Assembly (NCBI GenBank): GCA_017405805.1
Contig: JAFQZU010000008.1
Location: 62,001 to 126,000 of the forward strand
DNA: 64,000 nt
Direction: 5' to 3'
Origin: Lachnospiraceae bacterium
GTDB taxonomy: Bacteria > Bacillota > Clostridia > Lachnospirales > Lachnospiraceae
In this document: positions 18,628-27,892 of the stretch, one piece after another
Layout: every line of letters starts with the position of its first letter
Position numbering within the stretch: position 1 is the stretch's first letter
Notes under the pieces: generated by a model
Told to the model about the DNA's origin: nothing
The model's database searches: none
What the model saw: only the letters and a program-made list of their open reading frames with translations
Made by a program: the position numbers and the translations under genes

Positions 18628-20826
18628 TCACTTTTCAGCCGCAGCAGCTTCTCTGGGCTGAAACACCCTATCCACAACCCCCTTCTCCAACACCCTGGCC
18701 TCCGCCACAGCCTCATCACAGAAAATCCTCTGCGAATTGATCAGGTCCTTACCTCTCCTGTCCACCCTCTCATACGTTCCGTCGGGCTTCATGAGATGCG
18801 CCTTGACTGTATCCGCCAGTTCCAGGTCGAGGATGTGCTCGGCGCCTTTTCTGCTCACCTCGCTCTCAAGCGGGAACAGGATCTCCACGCGGCGATCGAG
18901 GTTTCTGGGCATCCAGTCGGCGCTGGAAGCATAGATCTCCGGGCTTCCGCCGTTCTCGAAATAGTAGATCCGGCTGTGCTCCAGGAAGTTTCCTACGATG
19001 GAGCGCACGCGTATATTTTCGCTGACGCCGGGTATGCCCACCTTCAGGCAGCAGATGCCGCGGACGATCAGTTCGATCTGCACGCCGGCCGCGCTGGCCT
19101 CGTACAGGGAGCGGATGATGACCGGATCGCACAGGGAATTCATTTTGGCTTTGATCAGGGCAGGCTCGCCGCGCAGGGCGTGCTCCTTCTCCCGGGCGAT
19201 CATTCGGACGAACTTGTCCTTAAGCCACAGCGGCGCCAGTACCAGGCTGTTCCACATGCGGGGCTCCGAGTAGCCGGAGAGCATGTTGAACACGGCGGTC
19301 GCATCCTCGCCGATGGATTCCTTGCATGTCATGATGCCGATATCCGTGTAGAGCTTGGCCGTCGAATCGTTGTAGTTTCCGGTCGCCAGATGCACGTAGC
19401 GCCGGATCCCGTCCTCTTCCCTTCTGACTACCAGCGTGATCTTGCTGTGGGTCTTGAGGCCGACCAGGCCGTAGATGACGTGGCATCCCGCCTTTTCCAG
19501 CTGTCTTGCCCAGACGATGTTGTTCTCCTCGTCAAAACGCGCCTTCAGCTCCACCAGCACCATGACCTGCTTGCCGTTCTCGGCCGCTTTGGCGAGCGCC
19601 GCGATGATGGGCGAATTGCCGCTGACGCGGTACAGGGTCTGCTTGATGGCCAGTACGTCCGGATCCACGGCGGCCTGTTCCACGAACTGCACCACCGGCT
19701 GGAAGGTCTGGTAGGGATGGTGCATGAATACGTCGTGATCGCGGATCTGCGCAAAAATATCGCTTCCCGAGGGCAGCAGCGGATTCTCCTGCGGACCCGC
19801 GTAGCCGTGTTCCCTGAGCGCATCGAACCCCTCGATCCCGTACGCCTTCATCAGGAAGGTCAGGTCGATCGGGCCGTCGGCCTCATAGACATAATCCTTT
19901 TTGAGGCGGAGCTCCTTTTCCAAAAAGCCGAGAAGGCGCTCGTCCATATTCTTTTCCACTTCCAGGCGGATCGCCTCGCCCCTCTTCCGCTTTTTGAGCT
20001 GTTTTTCGATCTCCCGCAGAAGATCGGGGGCCTCGTCCTCGGCGATGTCCAGATCGGCGTTCCGCATGATCCGGTAGGCGTGCACACAGACGACCTCGTA
20101 ATTCTGGAAGAGTCTGGGCATATACTGGCGGATCACATCCTCTAAAAGGATCAGCCTGACCGGCTCTCCCACCCTGTCGGGAAGGCGGATGATGCGCGGC
20201 AGGACGGCCGGCACCTGGACGGTGGCGAATTCAAAGGACTGCTTGCCGTCCTTGATGGCTTTCTTGGATTTTTTCGTCTGACTCAGGATCCCGGGGCCCG
20301 CGTTCTGCCTGCGGGTGACCAGGGCGCCCAGATTCAGACTCTTGTTCTGGATGAGCGGGAAGGGTCTGGACGTGTCCACCGCCATGGGCGTCAGGACCGG
20401 AAAAACCTCCGTCTCAAAATAGTCATCCAGAAAGCTCCTGTCATTTTTGCTCAGGACCGCATAGTCCTTTACAAACGCGATCCCGTTGCTTTCCAGCTCG
20501 GGGAGGAGTCTCTTGTAGGTCCAGTACTGCTGCTGGACGAAATTGTGGGTGTCCTCCAGCACCTCCTTCAGCTGCTGCCCCGGCGTCATGCCGGCTATGT
20601 CCTTCTTCTTATAGTTCTCATTGACCATATCCTGAAGAGAGGCGACGCGGACCATGAAAAACTCGTCCAGGTTGGAGGAGGTGATACTCAGGAATTTGAG
20701 ACGTTCCAGCAGGGGATTTTCCTTGGTGCGGGCCTCGCTCAGACACCTTCTCTCAAACTGAAGCCAGCTCAGCTCCCTGTTCCAGTAATAATCGGGATTC
20801 GAAAAATCGATCTTCTGCTCTGTCAT
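18628..20826 (-). CDS. ppk1: Polyphosphate kinase 1
   Basis: Builds inorganic polyphosphate from ATP and can run in reverse. The 732-residue product has the N-terminal domain (YYWNRELSWLQFERRCLSEA), head domain, and the two catalytic phospholipase-D-like domains with ELKARFDEENNI, YGLVGLKTHSKITLVVRRE (whose histidine is autophosphorylated in the family) and LATGNYNDSTAKLYTDIG; MPRNLDRRVEILFPLES closes the active site. Length is normal. GGGAGAAT precedes the ATG at 20826 and overlaps the end of ppx, six bases upstream, so ppx and ppk1 form one operon. A second, unrelated polyphosphate polymerase is encoded at 37859-38662. Confidence 0.98.
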   Translation of the reverse strand: MTEQKIDFSNPDYYWNRELSWLQFERRCLSEARTKENPLLERLKFLSITSSNLDEFFMVRVASLQDMVNENYKKKDIAGMTPGQQLKEVLEDTHNFVQQQYWTYKRLLPELESNGIAFVKDYAVLSKNDRSFLDDYFETEVFPVLTPMAVDTSRPFPLIQNKSLNLGALVTRRQNAGPGILSQTKKSKKAIKDGKQSFEFATVQVPAVLPRIIRLPDRVGEPVRLILLEDVIRQYMPRLFQNYEVVCVHAYRIMRNADLDIAEDEAPDLLREIEKQLKKRKRGEAIRLEVEKNMDERLLGFLEKELRLKKDYVYEADGPIDLTFLMKAYGIEGFDALREHGYAGPQENPLLPSGSDIFAQIRDHDVFMHHPYQTFQPVVQFVEQAAVDPDVLAIKQTLYRVSGNSPIIAALAKAAENGKQVMVLVELKARFDEENNIVWARQLEKAGCHVIYGLVGLKTHSKITLVVRREEDGIRRYVHLATGNYNDSTAKLYTDIGIMTCKESIGEDATAVFNMLSGYSEPRMWNSLVLAPLWLKDKFVRMIAREKEHALRGEPALIKAKMNSLCDPVIIRSLYEASAAGVQIELIVRGICCLKVGIPGVSENIRVRSIVGNFLEHSRIYYFENGGSPEIYASSADWMPRNLDRRVEILFPLESEVSRKGAEHILDLELADTVKAHLMKPDGTYERVDRRGKDLINSQRIFCDEAVAEARVLEKGVVDRVFQPREAAAAEK

Positions 20827-20832
20827 GCTCTT

Positions 20833-22410
20833 TTATTCTCCCTTCTGGCGAATCACCGGACGGACATGGTAGATCTGCTCGAAGAACTCCGCGCGGTCGC
20901 GGAACAGCCCTTTTTCCAGCGTGATATCCTTCTTGGTGCTCACATTGATCTGCAGTTCATTGTCGATCAGCCGGATCCGTATATCGGTAAATTTCTGCTT
21001 GTGCGAGCGGTCCAGCCCGTTGGCCAGGCGCAGGATCGCGCACAGCCTCGTCATGATGTCGTAGTCCTCCATGCTCAGACTGCTCCCGAAGCGCAGCTCC
21101 TCATAGTAAACGAAGGGGGTGTGGTTAAAGCGCACCACGTTGGCCACGATCTCCCGCTCTCTCCGGGTGAGGCCTATGATCTCCGTCGCCATGATGATCC
21201 CGTAGGAGCATTCCGAGAGCTGCTGCATGCTGATGTATTTACCGCAGTCATGGAGCCTTGCGCTGATCCTGAGAAGGAGACGCTCTCTGTCGCCGAGCCC
21301 GTGGATCTTCTTCATGCGGTCAAAGATCTGCAGGCAGATCGATTCCAGGGTCTTCCCCCGCACCTCGCTCCCCTTGTAGCGCTTGCTGATCTGCATGACG
21401 CAGGCGAGGATATCTCTCTCAAAATCGTGGGCGGGCGTGATGTAATGATGCTGCAGCGCGTAATCGTAGGCGATTCCGTCGCAGAGCGTGACGCCGGGCA
21501 CCCACATCATATCTGCCTTCATCACGCGGGCTATGCTGCGCATCATGATGGATGAGATCTTCAGATAGGGGAGATTGTTGTAATCCACGCCCAGGAGCCT
21601 CGAGAGCTCCGACGCGGAGTATTCCTTTGTTTTTTCGATAAAGAGATTGAAGTCGGCCACGCGGATGAATCCGTTCTCCTTCTTGATCCCGGCAAAAGCG
21701 TCCTCGCCCGAATCCGCCGCCGATCCAGCCTGGGACCTGGCCACATCGGAGATATAGTCGTCCACGACGATGATATTCCGGATCCCGACGTCCTTCAGGT
21801 ACAGTTTCTTGAAGGTCGAAAGCTGCGCCCCGACGATCTCCTCGATAATGGATTCCTCCCTGGCCTGCGAGGCGCCGATCTCGGCCAGCTGCTCGTGTAC
21901 CATGATCAGGCCGAGACGAAGGTTCTGGGTGGCGATCAGCCTGTCCTTCTCGAACAGGGAGATCTGCACGCCCTCGCCGCCTATATCGACGATGGCGGTG
22001 GGCTCCTCCAGAAGCCGGTTGAAGTCCGCGCCCTTATAAGCCAGGGACTTGTAGTCCAGAAAGCGCTGCGCAGCGTTGCCCAGCACCTCTATGTGCACGC
22101 CTGTCTGCTGCTCGATCTGTACCAGGGGGATCGAGACATTCTTCATCTGCCGGAACGCGCTGGTACCGCAGGCCGTCAAAGCCTCTGCGCCGTACCCGTT
22201 CAGGATCTTCCGGAAATCCTTCAGGATCCGGATCAGTTCCCTGTAACGGACGTCACTCAGCAAACCTGTGCGGTACGCATCCCCGCCCAGGTCCACGATG
22301 TGTCTGATATCGTCGATCTGCTTGATGCCGCCTTTGCGGGAGAGGGAAAACACCTTCATCTCCGTCACATAGCTGCCGATATCGATCGCGCCGAAAATAT
22401 GTACTGCCAT
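20833..22410 (-). CDS. ppx: Ppx/GppA phosphatase with C-terminal HD domain
   Basis: Exopolyphosphatase or pppGpp phosphatase family, 525 residues. The actin-like ATPase-fold N-terminal half has FGAIDIGSYVTEMKVF and AIVDIGGEGVQISLFEKDRL; the C-terminal half is an HD domain with ARLHDCGKYIS and VRFNHTPF. The two-domain layout is that of E. coli-type Ppx. Co-transcription with ppk1 (six-base gap) argues for polyphosphate turnover, with pppGpp as a possible additional substrate. The ribosome-binding site (GGGGGCTACGG) is poor, and a TGGTATAAT extended -10 lies about 30 bases upstream. Confidence 0.93.
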   Translation of the reverse strand: MAVHIFGAIDIGSYVTEMKVFSLSRKGGIKQIDDIRHIVDLGGDAYRTGLLSDVRYRELIRILKDFRKILNGYGAEALTACGTSAFRQMKNVSIPLVQIEQQTGVHIEVLGNAAQRFLDYKSLAYKGADFNRLLEEPTAIVDIGGEGVQISLFEKDRLIATQNLRLGLIMVHEQLAEIGASQAREESIIEEIVGAQLSTFKKLYLKDVGIRNIIVVDDYISDVARSQAGSAADSGEDAFAGIKKENGFIRVADFNLFIEKTKEYSASELSRLLGVDYNNLPYLKISSIMMRSIARVMKADMMWVPGVTLCDGIAYDYALQHHYITPAHDFERDILACVMQISKRYKGSEVRGKTLESICLQIFDRMKKIHGLGDRERLLLRISARLHDCGKYISMQQLSECSYGIIMATEIIGLTRREREIVANVVRFNHTPFVYYEELRFGSSLSMEDYDIMTRLCAILRLANGLDRSHKQKFTDIRIRLIDNELQINVSTKKDITLEKGLFRDRAEFFEQIYHVRPVIRQKGE

Positions 22411-22439
22411 GATCGCCGTAGCCCCCGTTTTTTTACATT

Positions 22440-22448
22440 ATTATACCA
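22440..22448 (-). promoter_or_regulatory. Extended -10 promoter of ppx-ppk1
   Basis: On the minus strand TGGTATAAT is an extended -10 element; no recognisable -35 is present because the upstream bases are a GC-rich alternating tract. It is placed 30 bases before the ppx start. Confidence 0.55.
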
Positions 22449-22479
22449 GATATTGTGCCGCGCGCGCAGTTTTTCCGGC

Positions 22480-23613
22480 TCAGACCCTGTAGTTCCCCAG
22501 GACTCGCAAAAACCGTGCGTCGTCCCGCAGCCCGCGGAGCGCGTTGCGCACGCCCGGATCCCGGAGATTCCCGTCAAAATCAATGAAGAACCGGTACTCC
22601 CAGCTCCTCTCCTCGATGGGCCTTGATTCGATCTTGGTCATGTTGAGACCGTTGTAGATGATATGCGAGAGCAGGTGATAGAGCGAGCCCGATTCGTGCG
22701 CGCCTTCCATGCAGATGCTGATCCGGTTGGCGTTCTTTACAAAGACCTTCTGGTTGGTGACGATGATGAAGCGCGTGGAGTTGTTCTCGTCGTGATTGAT
22801 GCCTTTTTTCAGGATCTTCAGGCCATACAGCTGCGCCGCCAGCTCTCCGGCGATGGCTGCCTGCGTCACATCCTGTTCCTTTGCGATCTTCATGGCGGCA
22901 AAAGCATTGTTCTGCATGCTGATCTGCTCCCAGTGGGGAAATCCCGCAAGGAACCGCTCGCACTGCATCAAGGACTGGGCGTGCGAATACACGCGCTCGA
23001 TGGTGTTCTCATTGGCCTCGTCGCACGCCATCAGGCAGTGCTCCACCCGGATGATCTGCTCCCCCACGATATAGTTTTCGAACTCCGCCAGCATGTCGTA
23101 GATCTGGCTGACCACGCCTGCCGTAGAGTTTTCGATGGGCAGGACCGCGTAGTCGGCCGCGCCCTCCTCAATGGCGATCATGGCGTCCCGGAAGGTCTCC
23201 ACGTTGAAGTTGTCCACGTCGTCGCCAAAAAAAGTCCGCATCGCCATATCGGAATAGGACCCCCGGTCCCCCTGATAGACCACGCGCAGATTGTCCCGCG
23301 CCAGGGATTCCACCTCCGTAAAGGGAAGCCGGATCCTGGTCTCTCTCTCCGCCATCAGCTGGTACTGTCTCTTTCGCCCCAGCGCCATGATCTGCTCCAG
23401 GATCTCCTCCGCGCCTCTGCCGATGATCGTGTCGGGACTGCTGTTGCGCAGTAAAGAGAGTTTGGCCCGTGCCCTCTGTTGATCCAGCGGCCGTATGCTT
23501 CCGCCGTCCTGAGAGGAAGCGATCTCCTCCACCTTCTCCATCCGCCTGTTGTAGAGCTCGATGATTCTGGCATCGATCTCGTCGATCTGCCGTCTGGCCT
23601 CTTTTATGTCCAT
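22480..23613 (-). CDS. pheA: Bifunctional chorismate mutase/prephenate dehydratase
   Basis: Converts chorismate through prephenate to phenylpyruvate in phenylalanine synthesis. The 377-residue product has an AroQ-type chorismate mutase domain (about 1-90, MDIKEARRQIDEIDARIIELYNRR), a prephenate dehydratase domain (about 105-285) with YQGDRGSYSDMA, LPIENSTAGVV and NSTRFIIVTNQ, and a C-terminal ACT domain with IESRPIEERSWEYRFFID, the ESRP motif that binds phenylalanine for feedback inhibition. A GAGAGGG ribosome-binding site precedes the ATG at 23613. It follows prfA by 16 bases, so it may be the last gene of the rpmE/DUF1385/prmC/prfA cluster. Confidence 0.97.
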   Translation of the reverse strand: MDIKEARRQIDEIDARIIELYNRRMEKVEEIASSQDGGSIRPLDQQRARAKLSLLRNSSPDTIIGRGAEEILEQIMALGRKRQYQLMAERETRIRLPFTEVESLARDNLRVVYQGDRGSYSDMAMRTFFGDDVDNFNVETFRDAMIAIEEGAADYAVLPIENSTAGVVSQIYDMLAEFENYIVGEQIIRVEHCLMACDEANENTIERVYSHAQSLMQCERFLAGFPHWEQISMQNNAFAAMKIAKEQDVTQAAIAGELAAQLYGLKILKKGINHDENNSTRFIIVTNQKVFVKNANRISICMEGAHESGSLYHLLSHIIYNGLNMTKIESRPIEERSWEYRFFIDFDGNLRDPGVRNALRGLRDDARFLRVLGNYRV

Positions 23614-23629
23614 CTGTCTATCCCTCTCG

Positions 23630-24706
23630 TCAGATTTCTTGCATCTTTAATAGTTTTGCCGCCTGGTCCGCGGCGATCAGGCTGTCCAGGATCTCATCCA
23701 GATCGCCTCCCAGAATGGCGTCGATCTTGTACAGTGTCAGCTTGATCCGGTGATCCGTAACTCTTCCCTGCGGGAAATTGTAGGTCCGGATCTTCTCCGA
23801 CCGGTCCCCCGTGCCGATCTGGCTCCGCCGCAGGTCCGCCTCCTCGTCGTGGCGCCTCTGCAGCTCCAGGTCGTAGAGCTTTGCCCGCAGCAGAGCCCAT
23901 GCCTTGGCCTTGTTCTGGATCTGGGACTTCTCCGTCTGGCTGTAGATCACGATCCCGGTGGGATAGTGGGTCAGACGCACCGCCGAATCCGTCGTATTGA
24001 CGCACTGGCCGCCGTTTCCGGAGGCCCGCATGACGTCGATCCGCACATCCTTGTCCGGTATATCGATTTGAATATCATCGTCCACCTCGGGCATGACGGC
24101 CACCGTGATCGTGGAGGTGTGGATGCGGCCGCCGGATTCCGTCACGGGCACTCTCTGCACGCGGTGCACGCCGCTCTCATATTTCATCCGTGAATAGGCG
24201 CCCTTTCCCTTGATCATAAAGTTCACGTACTTCATGCCGCCGATCCCGATCTCCTCGTAGTCCAGAAGTTCAGCCTTCCAGCCCCGGTTCTCCGCGTAGT
24301 GCACGTACATGCGCCAGATCTCCGCCGCAAACAGCGCCGCCTCGTCACCGCCCGCGCCCGCGCGGATCTCGATGATGACATTTTTCTCGTCGTTGGGGTC
24401 CTTGGGCAGGAGCAGGATCCGCAGCTTTTCCTGCAGGGAAGCTGCCTCCTCCCTGGAGGCGGACAGCTCTTCCTTTGCCAGCTCCCGCATCTCCTCGTCC
24501 TTCTCCTCCTCCAGGATCATCTGGGCGTCGGATACCGACTCCTCCGCCTTCTTGTAGGCTGTATAAGTCTCGACGATGGGCGTAAGATCGCTCTGCTCCT
24601 TCATCAGCGCACGGAATCGCGCCTGGTCCTGCGCGATGTCAGGACTCATGAGATTGCGCCCGATCTCCTCATAGTGCAGCAGCAGTGCATCCAATTTTTC
24701 AAACAT
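23630..24706 (-). CDS. prfA: Peptide chain release factor 1
   Basis: Recognises UAA and UAG stop codons and triggers peptide release. The 358-residue product carries [20 protein letters not shown] (the codon-recognition tripeptide reads PVT where PAT is commoner) and the universal GGQ loop in [20 protein letters not shown], where the residue after GGQ is cysteine. [20 protein letters not shown] further supports RF1. GGAG lies close before the ATG at 24706. It directly follows prmC, whose product methylates the GGQ glutamine, with a four-base gap. Confidence 0.98.
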   Translation of the reverse strand: MFEKLDALLLHYEEIGRNLMSPDIAQDQARFRALMKEQSDLTPIVETYTAYKKAEESVSDAQMILEEEKDEEMRELAKEELSASREEAASLQEKLRILLLPKDPNDEKNVIIEIRAGAGGDEAALFAAEIWRMYVHYAENRGWKAELLDYEEIGIGGMKYVNFMIKGKGAYSRMKYESGVHRVQRVPVTESGGRIHTSTITVAVMPEVDDDIQIDIPDKDVRIDVMRASGNGGQCVNTTDSAVRLTHYPTGIVIYSQTEKSQIQNKAKAWALLRAKLYDLELQRRHDEEADLRRSQIGTGDRSEKIRTYNFPQGRVTDHRIKLTLYKIDAILGGDLDEILDSLIAADQAAKLLKMQEI

Positions 24707-24710
24707 CTCT

Positions 24711-25586
24711 TTACTCCGCTGTGTGGATTCCCTTGAAGGCTTTCACGACCCTGTCGTGCCCTCCGTAATCCCGATAAACTTCTACGTTGTAATAATTCCG
24801 GTCCGAGAGGATCCTCGTGACGTCCTGCGCCTGATCGCAGCCGATCTCCATCAGCAGCACGCCGCCGATATTCAGGTATCCCGGCGCCGCTTCCGCGATC
24901 CGTCTGTAAAAGAGCAGGCCGTCCTCCCCGCCGTCCAGCGCCCCTCTCGGTTCGCACAGGGCAACTTCCGGCTGCAGTCCGTCGATGTCCCCTGTCCGGA
25001 TATAGGGCGGATTGGCGGTGATCAGGTCAAACTGCCTTTCCGGCTTCAGGGACGCAAAAAGATCCCCGCACACAAACGACGCCCGCCCGGCGAGTCCGAG
25101 CTGTTCCGTGTTCTTCTCTGCGATCTCCAGCGCCTGCGCGGACAGATCTGTCCCGATCCCCGTGCACTCGTTGGAATAGTGCAGGAGGCTTAGCAGCACG
25201 CAGCCGCTCCCCGTACACAGATCCAGTATGCGGGCGCCTTCCGTCAGCTCCCGGAGCGCCTCCTCCACGAGATTCTCCGTATCCTGCCGCGGTATGAGCA
25301 CCGCCGGCGAGACCGCAAAGCGCAGTCCCATAAAGTCCTGTTCGCCCAGGATATAGGCCGCCGGCTCCCGCCGGCTCCTGCGCTCCAGATGGCCCAGAAA
25401 GACCCTCTCCTCCTCTTCGAGAAGCACGCGGTCCGGCGCCATGAGGAGATCCTGCAGGCCGGTGCCGCAGACCGATTCAAGAAGGAGGCGGGACTCCATG
25501 CCGGCCTCCCGCCTTCCTTCTTCACCTTCTCCATGGATCCGCATCAGGATCTCTATTCCTTTTTCGTAGGCTTCTTTATAGATCAT
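24711..25586 (-). CDS. prmC: Release-factor glutamine methyltransferase
   Basis: Methylates the glutamine of the GGQ motif in release factors RF1 and RF2 using S-adenosylmethionine. The product shows [33 protein letters not shown], the SAM-binding [15 protein letters not shown] and the catalytic [11 protein letters not shown]. The frame is open to 25649, but the ATG at 25586 ([14 protein letters not shown]) has AGAGGAGAG directly upstream and avoids a 50-base overlap with the gene before it; this gives 291 residues. It sits between DUF1385 and prfA, the usual order in clostridia. Confidence 0.96.
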   Translation of the reverse strand: MIYKEAYEKGIEILMRIHGEGEEGRREAGMESRLLLESVCGTGLQDLLMAPDRVLLEEEERVFLGHLERRSRREPAAYILGEQDFMGLRFAVSPAVLIPRQDTENLVEEALRELTEGARILDLCTGSGCVLLSLLHYSNECTGIGTDLSAQALEIAEKNTEQLGLAGRASFVCGDLFASLKPERQFDLITANPPYIRTGDIDGLQPEVALCEPRGALDGGEDGLLFYRRIAEAAPGYLNIGGVLLMEIGCDQAQDVTRILSDRNYYNVEVYRDYGGHDRVVKAFKGIHTAE

Positions 25587-25599
25587 CTCTCTCCTCTCG

Positions 25600-26571
25600 T
25601 TAAGAGGTCTGCGCGCCAAAAGTTTTTTCCTGGTAAGCTCTCCAGTCAAAGACAGCCTCTACCGAGGCGATCCCCACCTTGAGCATCTCCTCGTCCGGTT
25701 CGCGGGTGGTCAGCCTCTGCAGCCACAGCCCGGGCGCCGATATGATCCGGATGAAGGGATTGTCCGAGGCACCCGCCAGGCGGATGATCTCAAAGGAGAT
25801 CCCCGAAACGACAGGGATCATCAGGAGCCGCACCACCACTTTGAGGAGCGGGTTGCCCACCCGGATAAAGAAAAACAGGATCATACTGATCATCATGACG
25901 AACAAAAGGAAGCTGCTCCCGCACCGCTTGTGGAGCCGGGTGCTCCCGGCCGCGTTCTCGACGGTCAGCGGAAGGCCGCTCTCTATGCAGTTGATGCATT
26001 TGTGCTCCGCCCCGTGATACTGGTAAAGCCTTCGTATATCCTTGAGGGCCGAGATGCCCGTCACATAAGCCAGGAAAATGGCGAGGCGGAGCAGTCCTTC
26101 CGCAATGGCCAGAACAGCGGGGCTCTTCACGACGCGGCCCAGAAGTGAAGTCAGGCCCAGGGGCAGCAGGATGAACAGGCCGACCGCCAGAAGAATGGAG
26201 AAGCCCATGACGAGGATCATTTCCCAGCCGCTTTCCTCTTCCTTTTTGGCGGGCGATGCCCCGGGATCCTTCCCGGACGGCGCTTCAGCCGGACCGCCGG
26301 CTTCTTCTTCCTCCCCGTAGAGTTCCGCGGAGACATTGGTGCAGTGCATGCCCAGGACCAGCGAATCGATCAGCGCAAAAAAACCTCGCACAAAAGGGAC
26401 CTTGCGCAGGGGCGACCCCGCCAGTACGCCTTTGTATACATCTTCTTTGATCTCGATCCTGCCGTCCTGCGCGCGCATGGCGATCGCGTACTTCTCGCCG
26501 CACCGCATCATCACGCCTTCGATGACGGCCTGTCCGCCGATTCCGGAGTAGCATTGTCTGTTTTTTTCCAT
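25600..26571 (-). CDS. DUF1385 integral membrane protein
   Basis: Conserved Firmicutes membrane protein of unknown biochemical role, 323 residues from the ATG at 26571 (MEKNRQCYSGIGGQAVIEGV). It contains the family motif GGQAVIEGVMMR near the N-terminus, a hydrophilic low-complexity stretch (about 95-120), then several hydrophobic segments and the signature RRLYQYHGAEHKCINCIESG. The gene is regularly found next to rpmE, prmC and prfA, as here, which hints at a link to translation or its membrane side. The frame extends 36 bases further upstream, but that start lacks family sequence. Confidence 0.9.
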   Translation of the reverse strand: MEKNRQCYSGIGGQAVIEGVMMRCGEKYAIAMRAQDGRIEIKEDVYKGVLAGSPLRKVPFVRGFFALIDSLVLGMHCTNVSAELYGEEEEAGGPAEAPSGKDPGASPAKKEEESGWEMILVMGFSILLAVGLFILLPLGLTSLLGRVVKSPAVLAIAEGLLRLAIFLAYVTGISALKDIRRLYQYHGAEHKCINCIESGLPLTVENAAGSTRLHKRCGSSFLLFVMMISMILFFFIRVGNPLLKVVVRLLMIPVVSGISFEIIRLAGASDNPFIRIISAPGLWLQRLTTREPDEEMLKVGIASVEAVFDWRAYQEKTFGAQTS

Positions 26572-26594
26572 AGCACTCACTTCTCTGATACAGA

Positions 26595-26632
26595 TATAAA
26601 AAGACAAGGCAGTGGGATCCCGCCTTGTCTTC
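26595..26632 (-). terminator. Terminator of rpmE
   Basis: AAGACAAGGC (26601-26610) pairs with GCCTTGTCTT (26622-26631), and on the minus strand the hairpin is followed by TTTTTAT. The DUF1385-prmC-prfA genes lie just downstream, so read-through is needed for them unless a promoter hides nearby. Confidence 0.85.
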
Positions 26633-26648
26633 GTTTGATTGCCGTGTA

Positions 26649-26852
26649 TTATTTATTGAAGCCGTACTTTCTGTTGAACTTATCGATACGGCCCTTGGCA
26701 GCGGCAGTCTTCTGCGTGCCGGTGTAGAACGAATGGCACTTGGAGCAGACTTCGACGTGGATCTCCGGCTTGGTCGATCCGGTCGTAAAGGTGTTGCCGC
26801 AGTTGCAGGTCACGGTTGCCTGGAAATACTTGGGATGGATTCCCTCTTTCAT
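26649..26852 (-). CDS. rpmE: 50S ribosomal protein L31, zinc-binding type
   Basis: 67-residue large-subunit protein beginning [20 protein letters not shown]. It keeps the four cysteines of the zinc-binding (C+) form, in TCNCGN and [11 protein letters not shown], so it should be the zinc-containing version rather than the zinc-free paralogue. The ATG at 26852 has GTAAGGAGGA shortly upstream; the longer open frame to 26951 is not family sequence. It has its own promoter (26988-27016) and terminator. Confidence 0.97.
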   Translation of the reverse strand: MKEGIHPKYFQATVTCNCGNTFTTGSTKPEIHVEVCSKCHSFYTGTQKTAAAKGRIDKFNRKYGFNK

Positions 26853-26987
26853 GTCTTTTTCCTCCTTACCTGAGCGCCAGGGCCTTGCCGCAGCGGCAAA
26901 ACCTCCGGAAGTGTCGGCGCCCTGTATGATCTTCCCGTCTGGTACTTGCATATGGCCGGCAGTTCAATACCAGCACACAGCTTTATG

Positions 26988-27016
26988 ATTATAGCACGTG
27001 CCGCATGGGGTGGCAA
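26988..27016 (-). promoter_or_regulatory. Promoter of rpmE
   Basis: On the minus strand TTGCCA (27011-27016), 17 bases, TATAAT (26988-26993). The leader to the rpmE ATG would be about 130 bases long and GC-rich, enough room for a regulatory structure. Confidence 0.8.
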
Positions 27017-27067
27017 GGAGATTTTCGACGAATCTACAGTTCTGCCGCCCTGCGCAGCGCGGGAGGC

Positions 27068-27892
27068 TCAGGCCAGGACCGTCCCCTTAAACCGCAGGAT
27101 GAGTTCACCCGGAACCCCGAGGGCTTCGCGGATAAAATCCACCGGCTCGGCGTACTCTTCGTCCATCGGGTCCAGAAAGGCCTGCAGATAGGATTCCTTG
27201 GCCTGATAGGCTTCGCGCACAGACACCGCGACCTCCATGCTCCGCCCCTCCGCGATCAGGTGCCGGTAGAGCATCTCCGACTTGGGAACATTCACCTCAT
27301 TCGTGAGCATATAATCCTCCATGACGGTTTTCCGGTCCACGGAAAGCGCCAGAAGGACCAGGGCACTCAGGACGCCGCACCGGTCTTTTCCCTCCGTGCA
27401 GTGCCACAGGATACTGCCATCCCCGAAGTCGTGGGACATGATGGCGGTCAGGGCCGCTCCGAGCCGCTGCCGGCTCTCCTTCTGCATGGCGATTCCCCGG
27501 TACATGCCCTCCAGAGGCGGGATCCCGCCCTCCCCGCGAAGGATTTCCGCTTCCTTCTCGTGGGAGATCCCCGTCCTCATATCGTCAAAAACAGGGATCG
27601 GCGTATACTTTATCCCCTCGATCAGATCGTCCGGCATCTGCTCCAGCTCACGCAGCGTGCGAAGATCGATCACTTCCGTAAGACGGCAGCTGTCCTTAAG
27701 AAATTCCTTATCTCCCTTCGAGACGTTTCTCATCGCCGCCGAGCGGTAGAGATACTTCCTGCGGATCACCGCGCCTTCCGTAGTGCGGATGCCGCCCAGG
27801 TCCCTGCAGTTGCTGACTGTTTTCAGTTTCACCCGCCTGTCGGTATCTGCCAGGCCATCCCATAATGATCCCATTTTCACCTGTCCTCTCAT
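27068..27892 (-). CDS. Tyrosine-protein phosphatase (Tyr_phosphatase3/IphP type)
   Basis: Protein tyrosine or dual-specificity phosphatase with the catalytic loop LWHCTEGKDRCGVLSAL (HCX5R; cysteine nucleophile and arginine). Upstream is KLKTVSNCRDLGGIRTTEG, the standard N-terminal signature of this family (NxRDLGG). From the ATG at 27892 it has 274 residues; this ATG overlaps the stop of the CPBP gene as ATGA, indicating translational coupling. A second ATG at 27874 with GAGAGGACAGG upstream is an alternative (268 residues). Relatives from pathogens are secreted, but no signal peptide is seen here. The target is unknown. Confidence 0.88.
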   Translation of the reverse strand: MRGQVKMGSLWDGLADTDRRVKLKTVSNCRDLGGIRTTEGAVIRRKYLYRSAAMRNVSKGDKEFLKDSCRLTEVIDLRTLRELEQMPDDLIEGIKYTPIPVFDDMRTGISHEKEAEILRGEGGIPPLEGMYRGIAMQKESRQRLGAALTAIMSHDFGDGSILWHCTEGKDRCGVLSALVLLALSVDRKTVMEDYMLTNEVNVPKSEMLYRHLIAEGRSMEVAVSVREAYQAKESYLQAFLDPMDEEYAEPVDFIREALGVPGELILRFKGTVLA